Part shown: in pieces, positions 1-7,986 of the stretch
Layout of the letters: each line of letters starts with the position of its first letter
How positions within the stretch are numbered: the first letter of the stretch is position 1
Assembly: GCA_005893185.1 (NCBI GenBank)
Contig: VBOS01000007.1
Coordinates: 1-10,861, forward strand
DNA from: Candidatus Eiseniibacteriota bacterium
GTDB lineage: Bacteria > Eisenbacteria > RBG-16-71-46
Reading direction: 5' to 3'
DNA: 10,861 bases
The notes under the pieces: model-generated
What the model saw: the letters and a program-made list of their open reading frames with translations, nothing else
Told to the model about the DNA's origin: nothing
Databases searched by the model: none
Translations under genes and position numbers: made by a program

Positions 1-380
1 ATCCGCACAAGGTCGCGCGCTTCGGGTCGCGCGACGTGCGCCGGCTCCTGGGCGACGCGGGCATCATCCGCAACCGGCTCAAGATCGGAGCTGCGATCAA
101 GAACGCGCGCGCCTTCCTCGCGCTGCAGGAGGAGTTCGGGACGTTCGACGCCTACATCTGGCGCTTCGTCGGCGGGAAGCCGAAGGTGAATCGGTGGCGC
201 AGCCTGCGCGAGATTCCGGCGAAGACGAGCGAGTCCGACGCGCTCAGCAAGGACTTGAAGCAGCGCGACTTCACGTTCGTGGGCTCCACCATCGTGTACG
301 CCCACATGCAGGCCACCGGGCTCGTGAACGATCACATCGTGACCTGCCCGCGCTGGAAGGAGTTGAGCGGGAAGAAGTGA
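1..380 (+). CDS. tag: DNA-3-methyladenine glycosylase I, 3' part
   Basis: Base-excision repair enzyme that removes 3-methyladenine from alkylated DNA in the cytoplasm. The gene enters from outside the window: the frame is open from base 3 (reading PHKVARFGSRDVRRLLGDAG) to TGA at 378-380, so about 125 C-terminal residues of a roughly 190-residue family are present. Recognised by GDAGIIRNRLKI, by IPAKTSESDALSKDLKQRDF and by FVGSTIVYAHMQATGLVNDH, all close to E. coli Tag. The final NDHIVTCPRW carries the His and Cys, spaced HxxxC, that in the family supply the C-terminal half of the zinc site; the N-terminal Cys and His ligands lie outside the window. It is convergent with the ABC-F gene, with 12 bases between the stop codons and no obvious terminator hairpin. 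The visible part looks intact. Confidence 0.93.
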   Translation, partial: PHKVARFGSRDVRRLLGDAGIIRNRLKIGAAIKNARAFLALQEEFGTFDAYIWRFVGGKPKVNRWRSLREIPAKTSESDALSKDLKQRDFTFVGSTIVYAHMQATGLVNDHIVTCPRWKELSGKK

Positions 381-392
381 AGGGGCGCTCCG

Positions 393-1240
393 CTATCCCC
401 GCCCGCCCCGACTCGCCCCCTCGCCGGACGCGAGCCTCTCCAGTTCCATCCAGCGCGCGTAGGCCTGGCGGATGTCTTCCTCCAGCGTTGCGAGTCGCTC
501 CTTGGCTCTCGGATGCCCTGCCTCTCGGCCTCGAGGCTCGTGATCCGTTCCGGTAGGAGGCCCAGCTCTCGCCGCTCTTGGAAGCTGACGCGCCGCGGCG
601 TCGGCGAGCGTCCCGCCTCGGGTTGCCTCGCCACAGGCGGGGCCGGGGCCTCGGCCGGCTTTCTCTGGCGCAACCAGTCTTCGTAACCCCCGACGTACTC
701 GCGCCACTGACCGTCACCCTCGAAGACGAGCGTCGATGTGACAACATTGTCCAGGAACGCCCGGTCGTGCGAAACGAGCAGCAGCGTGCCCTGGAACTCC
801 ATCAGCAGGTCTTCGAGCAACTCGAGCGTCTCGAGGTCGAGATCGTTGGTGGGCTCGTCCAGACCTAAGAGGTTGCAGGGTCGCGAAAGGATTTTCGCCA
901 GTTGAAGGCGCCGGCGCTCCCCGCCCGACAGGCGCGTGACCGGGCCCTGGATCTGCTCCGGCGTGAAGAGGAAGTCACGCAGGTAACCGACCACATGGCG
1001 CTCGACGCCGCCCACAGCGACCATCTCGCGTCCCTCACCGATGTTCTCGAACACGCTCCGGGTGTCGTCGAGCACGTCGTGGAGCTGCTCGTAGTGCGCC
1101 ACCTCGAGCTTCGTGCCCGCGGACACAGTTCCAAGCTGCGGTGCCAGCTCTCCGAGCAGCAGACGAATCAGCGTCGTCTTGCCGCAGCCGTTCCCGCCCA
1201 GGATGCCGATCCGATCGCCGCGCAGGATCGTCGTCGTCAC
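393..1240 (-). CDS. Uup-like ABC-F fragment: second ATPase module and tail
   Basis: C-terminal half of the broken ABC-F gene. From VTTTILRGDRIGILG it shows Walker A GGNGCGKTT (around 1172-1198), GTKLEVAHYEQ, HVVGYLRDFLF, signature LSGGERRRLQLA, Walker B with LDEPTNDLDLETLELLE, H-loop LLVSHDRAFLDN and YVGGYEDWL. A GTG sits at 1238-1240, but it lies inside what should be the module rather than at a natural start. The frame shifts near 507: before it, RRVSFQERRELGLLPERI; after it, in another frame, AKERLATLEEDIRQAYARWM and the stop at 393-395. Without the shift the frame reads on to 332, overlapping tag antisense, and that tail is not authentic. Ribosome binding or branched-DNA binding is usually assigned to such coiled-coil tails in Uup. 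Confidence 0.75.
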
Positions 1241-2024
1241 CCGAGCGGTCGGCCTCCTGGAGGGTGGCCTTCACGCGAGCCAGATCTTCGCGGCGCGCGC
1301 CGCGCTCGAGGCGCAGCGCATCGAGCGCGCGTACCCGGCCCTCGTTGCGCGTGCGCCGCGCCTTGATGCCCTGCCGTAGCCAGGCTTCTTCCTGCGCCAG
1401 CTTCTTGTCGAAGAGCGCCGCCTGCCCGGCCTCCACCCGCAGCTCCTCCTCGCGGTGCGCGAGGTAGGCATCGTAGGAGGTCGGATAGCTGCGGAGCGTG
1501 CCGCGGTCGAGATCGAGGATGCGGGTGGCGAGGTTGCGCAGGAAGCTCCGGTCGTGCGTGACGAAGACCAGCGTGCCGCGCCGGTGTTGCAGCGTCTCCT
1601 CGAGATGACGGATGGCGTCGATGTCGAGATGGTTGGTGGGCTCGTCGAGGATCAGCAGGTCCGGGTCGCGCACCAGCGCGGCCGCCAGCAGGACGCGACG
1701 CTTGGAGCCGGCGGAAAGCGTTTCGAGCGCTGCCGTCAGGTCCAGCTTCAGATCGTGCGCCGCCTGATCGATGCGCGTCTCGATTTCCCACGACACGTCG
1801 CTTCGGGCCGCTCCGCACGCCTCGTGAAGGTAGTCACGCACGCTGCCTGAAAGATCGCGCGGGACGTCCTGCTGCAGGCCGGCCACGCGGAGCCGGGGCT
1901 GGCGCACCACCTCGCCAGAGTCAGGGGCCAGCGTGCCCTCGAGGAGCCTCAGGAGCGTGGACTTGCCGGCGCCATTCCGGCCCAGCAGCCCCAGCCGCTC
2001 GCCATCATCGATCTGGAGGCTGAC
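1241..2024 (-). CDS. Uup-like ABC-F fragment: first ATPase module and linker
   Basis: N-terminal half of the broken ABC-F gene. It shows Walker A GRNGAGKST (around 1956-1983), a Q-loop region GLQQDVP, the degenerate signature LSAGSKRRV in place of LSGG, Walker B LLILDEPTNHLD, H-loop FVTHDRSFL, and the family linker rich in charged residues (EEAWLRQGIKARRTRNEGR). This frame has no ATG or GTG ahead of the Walker A. The first usable start is the GTG at 1910, so a protein begun there would lack the phosphate-binding loop. The authentic ATG at 2050 leads into a different frame that stops soon after. Beyond 1241 the frame runs on as noncoding residues to 1035. Confidence 0.75.
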
Positions 2025-2050
2025 CCGTCGTTGAGGCTCAGCAGGGCCAT

Positions 2051-2147
2051 GGAGGGGCGGGGTCTCCGCGAGGGAACGAGCGACGTGGGTCCACGACTAT
2101 GACAGAATCCCACCCCTCGCTCATCCGACGGACACCCGAGGCTCCCT
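2051..2147. promoter_or_regulatory. Divergent intergenic region, ABC-F / yaeQ
   Basis: This 97-bp gap separates two divergent starts, so promoters for both genes are expected here. I see only weak hexamers: CATAGT on the minus strand (around 2097-2102) and TATGAC on the plus strand, neither with a convincing -35 box. A GAGG stretch about six bases ahead of the yaeQ GTG is the likely ribosome binding site for that gene. Confidence 0.3.
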
Positions 2148-2705
2148 GTGGCTCTTGGCGCTACGGTTCATCAGTTCAGCGTGCAGCTCTCTCACGTGGA
2201 TCGCGATGTCTACGAGTCGATCGACCTGCGCGTCGCGCGACATCCATCGGAGAGCGAGCCGTTTCTGTGCGCCAGGGTGCTCTCGTTCTGCCTCGAGCAT
2301 CGCGAGGGACTCGCCTTCTCGAAGGGGCTCGCCGACCCCGATCAACCTGCGCTCGAGGTGCGCGATCGGACCGGTGCGATGCGGGCGTGGATCGAGATCG
2401 GCGCGCCGGACGCTGCGCGGCTGCACCGGGCAGCCAAGGCCGCTCCGCGGGTAGCCGTCTACACGCACCACGACGCCGAGCGCTACTGGGGCTCGCTCGC
2501 CGGCAAGCGTATCCATCGAGCGGAGTCGCTCGAGCTGTACGGGCTGGACCGCGCGCTGGTAGCGGCGCTGGTCAGCCGCCTCGAGCGGCGCACGACGTTC
2601 GACCTGTCGGTGACGGACGGCATGCTCTACCTGACGATTGGCCGGGAGTCGATCGCCGGCGCGCTGAAGACGTTCCGTCTCGCGGGGCAGGGGGGTCGTG
2701 ATTGA
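2148..2705 (+). CDS. yaeQ: YaeQ family protein
   Basis: Conserved cytoplasmic protein of 185 residues, close to the 181 of E. coli YaeQ. The family adopts a fold related to PD-(D/E)XK nucleases, but its cellular role is not settled. Identified by the start MALGATVHQF (E. coli MALKATIYK), by LRVARHPSES at about residues 28-37, by LAFSKGLADPDQPALEV, by AWIEIGAPDAARLHRAAKAA, and by the late TTFDLSVTDGMLYLTIG. The GTG at 2148 is chosen because it aligns with the family N-terminus and has GAGG about six bases upstream. The frame is uninterrupted, which makes it one of only two full-length genes here without a suspected break. Its last 134 bases overlap the glycosyltransferase reading frame on the other strand. 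Confidence 0.9.
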   Translation: MALGATVHQFSVQLSHVDRDVYESIDLRVARHPSESEPFLCARVLSFCLEHREGLAFSKGLADPDQPALEVRDRTGAMRAWIEIGAPDAARLHRAAKAAPRVAVYTHHDAERYWGSLAGKRIHRAESLELYGLDRALVAALVSRLERRTTFDLSVTDGMLYLTIGRESIAGALKTFRLAGQGGRD

Positions 2706-4359
2706 CCGACACGGGCGGCGGAACCACGCATCGAGCCAAGACGATCATGGGCGTTCGCAGCAGGATCTCGAGCGGCACAGGCGATGCGCGTGCCACGTCG
2801 CGCTCGCGTCCCGGCCGGAACGCGACGTAGGTGCGGCCGTCCTCGGCGCGCCATTCGCCGAGCGCTTCCGCGAGCGAGTCGGCGAGCACGAGGTTCCGCC
2901 GCGCGTAGAGCCGCAGGGTGGGCGGCGGAGGCTCGACCAGCACCAGCGGCGCGAGCGGCGGCAGGATCGCGTCGGTGGCCTCCGCCACGCCGCGCGTGCT
3001 GACGTAGCTCTCCATCGCCGGCAGGAGCCGCAGCGTCACGGCCGGCGTACCGAGGGCGACCGGCAGGGTCATGAGCGCAGCCGCGAGCCGCCGCCGTCCG
3101 ATGAAGTTTGCGAGGAACGGTGCCCACGACGTCACGAGCAGGAGCGCTGCGAGCATGTCGAGCGCGGCCGTGCCGCCGCTGAGGCGCGGCGCCGCGAGCG
3201 CGATCAGCACCGCGCCCGCGCCGCCTGTGAGCCCGAGCAGCACCACGGAGCGGGTGAGGAGTGCTGCGACGCGCTCGGCGTCCTCGAAGAGATGGTCGAG
3301 GAAGCGCGCGCACAGGAGCGCGGCCGCGGGCAGAGCTGGCAGCACAGCGGGCAGCGGCGGCCCGGGATACAGCACCATCGGAATCAGCGCCGCGACCAGG
3401 CAGGCGAGGAAGAAGTGCGAAACACTCTCCTCGCGCAGCTCGCGCGACGAAGGATCGAACCCTAAGTCCGACGGCCGCAACACCGGCGCGCCTGGGAGCG
3501 CCTGCCGCAGTCTGCGCCACCAGATCGCGGCGTGCGCCATTGCGCCGGGGAGGGCGGCGCTCCACGGGAAGAACCCGACGACCAGGAACGAGACCGGGAG
3601 CGCCAGCCCCGCGAGCCACGGCGCGCGGGGCCCGATCGCGTAGGGAAAGAAGATCGCGTGCGCGACGAAGTCGGCGCCGTGGCGGTCGATCATCGCTCCG
3701 TACCACGGCAGCGCGATCCCCAGCATGAGGGCGAGCCCGGGCACGATGCGAAGCCCGCGCAAGCCCCCGGGACGCCGCGCGAGCCGCGCGTAGAGCGCAG
3801 CCCCCGCGAAGGGCCAGAGCGCGGGGAGGAGTCCTCCGCACAGCATCGCAGCTGCGAGCCCGCCGTAGGCCACGAGCAGGCGCGCCTCGCGCCCGCCGCG
3901 GCGGCCGAACAGCGCGTCCGCGAACCCCGCGCATCCCGCCCAGCCGAAGAGCGTTGCGCGCACCTGCGTGCCGTCGGTGCGCGCGGCGAGCGGAAATGCG
4001 ATCGACGACCCGAGCACGCCCGCCGCGATCCAGCCCGCGCGAGCGCCGAGGTGCTGCGCCCCGATCGAGGCGGTGAGCAGGAGCAGCGCGATCGCGGCGA
4101 TCGCGCGCAGGATGCGCGAAGTGCTGGGCGAGCCGGGATGGCGCCACTCCGCGAGGACGTCCAGCGCGTAGCCGGCCATCGGTTTCTCGAACCACGGCTG
4201 GGTGCTGAGGAGCGGCGTGAGCGCCTCGCGCCGCGCGACGAGCTCGCGCGCCACGAGGGCGCCGCGCGCCTCGCGCCAGTCCATGAAACCCACGCGGCCG
4301 AGGCCGGAGAAAAGCACGAGCGCGCACAGCGCGGCGAGGAAGAGCGGGGCGAATCGCAC
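2572..4359 (-). CDS. ArnT/PMT-type membrane glycosyltransferase
   Basis: Polytopic inner-membrane glycosyltransferase of the GT-C fold, related to ArnT and to protein mannosyltransferases. Such enzymes move a sugar from a polyprenyl-phosphate carrier to a lipid or protein acceptor; donor and acceptor cannot be told here. The N-terminus has a membrane helix (about residues 4-24) followed by the acidic loop DWREARGALVARELV (from residue 27) and WFEKPMAGY (56-64), matching the ArnT pattern DE-R-AE and YFEKPIAGY. Ten or more hydrophobic segments follow, then a soluble C-terminal part with LVEPPPPTLRLYARRNLVL. The start is GTG at 4359; a later start would lose the first helix. At 595 residues it exceeds the roughly 550 of ArnT: the last 50 or so (after about residue 545, base 2725) are Arg/Pro/Ser-rich, overlap yaeQ and are probably not native. 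It lies 50 bp downstream of the doxX-like gene and may be co-transcribed with it. Confidence 0.8.
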   Translation of the reverse strand: MRFAPLFLAALCALVLFSGLGRVGFMDWREARGALVARELVARREALTPLLSTQPWFEKPMAGYALDVLAEWRHPGSPSTSRILRAIAAIALLLLTASIGAQHLGARAGWIAAGVLGSSIAFPLAARTDGTQVRATLFGWAGCAGFADALFGRRGGREARLLVAYGGLAAAMLCGGLLPALWPFAGAALYARLARRPGGLRGLRIVPGLALMLGIALPWYGAMIDRHGADFVAHAIFFPYAIGPRAPWLAGLALPVSFLVVGFFPWSAALPGAMAHAAIWWRRLRQALPGAPVLRPSDLGFDPSSRELREESVSHFFLACLVAALIPMVLYPGPPLPAVLPALPAAALLCARFLDHLFEDAERVAALLTRSVVLLGLTGGAGAVLIALAAPRLSGGTAALDMLAALLLVTSWAPFLANFIGRRRLAAALMTLPVALGTPAVTLRLLPAMESYVSTRGVAEATDAILPPLAPLVLVEPPPPTLRLYARRNLVLADSLAEALGEWRAEDGRTYVAFRPGRERDVARASPVPLEILLRTPMIVLARCVVPPPVSVNHDPPAPRDGTSSARRRSTPGQSSGRACRPSPTGRTSCAARGG

Positions 4360-4360
4360 G

Positions 4361-4399
4361 GGCCCCGAAGCCTAGCAGAGTGCGGCGGGCTTCGGGGCC
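4361..4399 (-). promoter_or_regulatory. GC-rich hairpin just upstream of the glycosyltransferase start
   Basis: Perfect 12-bp inverted repeat: GGCCCCGAAGCC at 4361-4372 and GGCTTCGGGGCC at 4388-4399, with a 15-base loop. It fills most of the gap between the doxX-like stop (4410) and the GTG at 4359. In minus-strand RNA the stem ends one base before the start codon, so it covers the place where a ribosome binding site should be. No U-run follows. It could end most transcripts after the doxX-like gene or gate translation of the glycosyltransferase; which one is inference. Confidence 0.5.
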
Positions 4400-4409
4400 G
4401 GCCCCTCGC

Positions 4410-4832
4410 CTAGTCGCCTCCCTTTTTCCCGAAGCGAACGCGGATCCAGGCGTCGAGCGCGAACTTCCCCGGGCCGGTGAAGAGCAGGGCGAGGAACGGG
4501 ACGAGGTAGACGATCGCCAGCTCCTTGTCACCGAAGGGCTGGTGCGCGAGGTAGATGAAGAAGGCGACGCACAGGAAGAGGATGATGGGGACCAGCGCCG
4601 CGCGCGTGAAGAGGCCGAGGGCGACGAACAGGGCGCACGCGGTTTCCGCGAACACCACCAGCCCGAAGCTCGCGGCGCTTCCGATGTGGAGCGGGTCGGG
4701 GAACGATTTCGCGCGAGCGGCCGCGTGGGTGACCTTGTCCCAGCCGTGACCGCACAGGAGCAGCCCCGCCATTCCCACCCGCAGCACGAAGAGCCCGATC
4801 GAGCGCGTCAGGGTATCGCCGTTCGATGACAT
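4410..4832 (-). CDS. DoxX family membrane protein
   Basis: Small inner-membrane protein of 140 residues in the DoxX family, whose members are four-helix proteins with varied or unknown roles (some tied to quinone or thiol redox). Hydrophobic segments are seen at SIGLFVLRVGMAGLLLCGHG, FGLVVFAETACALFVALGLF, ALVPIILFLCVAFFIYLAH and LAIVYLVPFLALLFTGPG. The motif LRVGMAGLLLCGHGWDKV resembles the family's first helix and following GxxK segment. The ATG at 4832 is chosen over the GTG at 4874 because GGAGGA lies five bases upstream and no family residues lie in the longer version. It is divergent from acs across 163 bp and probably shares a transcript with the glycosyltransferase downstream. Confidence 0.85.
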   Translation of the reverse strand: MSSNGDTLTRSIGLFVLRVGMAGLLLCGHGWDKVTHAAARAKSFPDPLHIGSAASFGLVVFAETACALFVALGLFTRAALVPIILFLCVAFFIYLAHQPFGDKELAIVYLVPFLALLFTGPGKFALDAWIRVRFGKKGGD

Positions 4833-4837
4833 CACGA

Positions 4838-4843
4838 TCCTCC
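4838..4843 (-). promoter_or_regulatory. Ribosome binding site of the DoxX-like gene
   Basis: GGAGGA in the minus-strand message, five bases before the ATG at 4832. It is the strongest Shine-Dalgarno sequence in the window and fixes the start 42 bases inside the longest open frame. Confidence 0.75.
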
Positions 4844-4889
4844 GCTGAGTGAGGGCGAGCCGGCCCCTGCGCACACCGCGCCCTCAGTT

Positions 4890-4909
4890 ATCGGCAACTT
4901 TCTGCCGAT
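4890..4909. promoter_or_regulatory. Inverted repeat in the doxX-like / acs intergenic region
   Basis: ATCGGCA (4890-4896), six-base spacer ACTTTC, TGCCGAT (4903-4909): a perfect 7-bp inverted repeat about 12 bp upstream of the putative acs -35 box. It could be an operator for either divergent gene. The spacing also allows a small hairpin, and no regulator gene lies nearby. Confidence 0.35.
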
Positions 4910-4920
4910 CACGAGCATCG

Positions 4921-4949
4921 TTGACGCGTGCCCCGGGCGTAGCTAGCCT
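4921..4949 (+). promoter_or_regulatory. Putative promoter of acs
   Basis: TTGACG at 4921-4926 (five of six consensus -35 bases), a 17-base spacer, then TAGCCT at 4944-4949 (three of six -10 bases). It would start transcription about 40 bases ahead of the acs GTG. The -10 box is weak, so this is tentative; the sigma-factor consensus of this organism is unknown. Confidence 0.4.
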
Positions 4950-4995
4950 TCCGCGCGCATTCCTACCACATCCGACTCACGAGCGAGGATCCCCT

Positions 4996-6819
<1,824 letters not shown>

Positions 6820-6863
6820 TCGAGCAGCACGTGGAGCAGGCGGGCGCGCGGGGGTGAGGGCGG

Positions 6864-7063
6864 GTGCCGAAGCGGCTGCGGGCCTACTTTCTCCACGACC
6901 GGCGCCGGCTGGGGCTGCTGAGCCGGCTCGCGACGCGCACGTTGCGCGCGTACGTGCGGGCCACGCTGGAACGCACTTCCGGCGGATCCTCGCGCATCTC
7001 GAGCGACGCGGGGTCGAGGTGCGGGCCGGGCCGTGGGCGGACGCGGCGGCGGCCCCCCGGTGA
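6864..7063 (+). pseudogene. IS91-family transposase remnant (possible)
   Basis: The stretch read from GTG at 6864, PKRLRAYFLHDRRRLGLLSR followed by LATRTLRAYVRATL, resembles the conserved block of IS91-type (Y2, rolling-circle) transposases that usually reads LPKRLRxYFxxDRxLLGxLxRAA. In those proteins it sits internally, ahead of the HWHxHxH catalytic region, so the N-terminal zinc region is missing here. After about 6975 the frame loses likeness. A neighbouring frame gives FRRILAHLERRGVEVRAGPW and stops at 7061-7063, which may be a continuation after another frame break. No catalytic histidines or tyrosines and no IS ends were found. The rest of the gap, to about 7195, shows only a GC-rich open frame with no recognisable product. 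Confidence 0.5.
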
Positions 7064-7199
7064 GGGCGCCCGCGAGCGGAGTGCCGGACACCGGCGGGAG
7101 AAGGTGAGCCTCCAAGCGCGAGCGGGCGAGGGTGCGCGACCGCCGTGGGGAAGCTGGCCCTTCTGCGAATGCCCCAACTCGGTGCTCCACGGCGGGTGA

Positions 7200-7215
7200 A
7201 AGCCCCAACGGGCTT
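7200..7215 (-). terminator. Weak hairpin downstream of the kelch gene
   Basis: AAGCCC at 7200-7205 and GGGCTT at 7210-7215 around a four-base loop, 18 bases past the kelch stop codon. In minus-strand RNA the stem is followed by UUUC only after partial overlap with the stem, so it is a short, weak intrinsic terminator at best. Confidence 0.4.
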
Positions 7216-7233
7216 CCCGAGCGGGAGTCCTCC

Positions 7234-7935
7234 CTACCTCGTGATCGCAAGCCTCCGGACGACGGTGCGGTCGAGCGTCATGAGACTCACGAAGTAGACA
7301 CCCGGAGACACTCGGGCGCCGCCGGCTGCTCCGTCCCAGGCAACCGAGTAGCGGCCCGGCTTCGGACTCCCGTCCACCAGCGTCGCCAGCACGCGGCCGG
7401 CGACGTCGGCGACGCGCAGGCGTACGCGGCCCGCGCGGGCCACCGCGAACTGGATCTGCGTCGCGCCTGGGCTCGGGTTGGGCGCGACGAGGGTGATCCC
7501 GCTCTCCCGGATCGTGTCGCCATATCGCGCCGGCACCGGTCCGAACGTCGTGGTCCCGCCGTCACCGAGCGAGACGATCAGCCGGTAGTAGTACTCCCGT
7601 CCCGGCTCCGCCGTGCCGTCCAGCGCCGCGAACGCGCCGGATTCCTCCGTCACATCCAGCAACAGCGGGACCCAGGGCCCAGACGGGCCCTCCGCGCGCT
7701 CGATCGTGGCCGGCACCACGCGCCCTGGCGTGCCGAACCGCCAGCGCAGCTCGACGCCACGCTCCAGCGCAACCGCGTCGAACTGGGCAAGGAGCGTCGC
7801 CGTGACCGGCTCGAAGCGGGCGACGACGTTGCGGTCCCCGTCCATGCTCAGGACGAGAGGGCTCTCGCTCCCGGAGGCGTCGCCGGCCCACTCGAAGAAG
7901 GCGAAGCCCGTGGCGGGCACGGCGGTGAGCGTCAC
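7234..7935 (-). CDS. Detached C-terminal part of the kelch protein: InlB-like, FnIII-like and FlgD/Por-type sorting domains
   Basis: 233-residue open frame left downstream of the break. First about 35 residues: VTLTAVPATGFAFFEWAGDA and NVVARFEP, the typical second half of an InlB-type divergent repeat. Next a fibronectin type III-like stretch, VELRWRFGTP to REYYYRLIVSLGDGGTTTFG. Last about 80 residues: ITLVAPNPSPG, VRLRVADVAGRVLATLVDG, GRYSVAWDG, GVYFVSLMTLDRTVVRRLAI, which matches the FlgD-Ig-like/Por-type C-terminal pattern (NP-P, Y-V-W-G, G-Y-). It has a GTG at its first codon but no clear ribosome binding site and no signal peptide. It is therefore read as the tail of the upstream gene, not a separate protein. 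Confidence 0.65.
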   Translation of the reverse strand: MTLTAVPATGFAFFEWAGDASGSESPLVLSMDGDRNVVARFEPVTATLLAQFDAVALERGVELRWRFGTPGRVVPATIERAEGPSGPWVPLLLDVTEESGAFAALDGTAEPGREYYYRLIVSLGDGGTTTFGPVPARYGDTIRESGITLVAPNPSPGATQIQFAVARAGRVRLRVADVAGRVLATLVDGSPKPGRYSVAWDGAAGGARVSPGVYFVSLMTLDRTVVRRLAITR

Positions 7936-7986
7936 GTCCGACCCGGCGGCAAGGCAGGCTGACCTTCACGTCGTTCTCGTAGCCTC

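Larger units (their letters stand above)
393..2050 (-). pseudogene. uup: ABC-F family ATPase (Uup-like), frame-broken
   Basis: Soluble tandem-ATPase of the ABC-F family. Members act on ribosomes, and Uup is also linked to DNA branch-intermediate processing. Pieced across frames, the order is MALLSLND start (ATG at 2050), first ATPase module, Uup-type linker with IKARRTRNEGRVRAL, second ATPase module, and C-terminal coiled-coil tail ending at TAG 393-395. The frame changes near 2025, 1241 and 507. At each point homology resumes after a gap judged against E. coli Uup: about a dozen residues before the first Walker A, about 20-25 before the second, and about 20-25 in the tail. The segment between YLHEACGA and SWEIETRI (around 1800-1815) is also some 35 residues shorter than in E. 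coli Uup, without a frame change. As written, no single polypeptide carries both modules. Real decay and sequence error are both possible. Confidence 0.85.

Noticed and set aside
332..1240. 302-residue version of the second ABC-F module ending at 332
   Set aside because: Its last 50 or so residues are out-of-frame sequence overlapping tag; the family-like tail lies in the frame ending at 393.
3532..4413. 293-residue charged plus-strand frame
   Set aside because: Antisense to the glycosyltransferase; its low-complexity Arg/Glu make-up is the mirror of hydrophobic codons.
2627..4531. 634-residue minus-strand frame rich in Arg and Ala across the glycosyltransferase and DoxX-like genes
   Set aside because: It spans two recognised genes in a different frame, has extreme Arg/Ala content and no domains; it is a GC-driven shadow.
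6858..7233. Possible small gene or RNA in the gap after acs copy 1
   Set aside because: Apart from the transposase-like block and a weak hairpin, no ribosome binding site, conserved protein or RNA fold could be supported.
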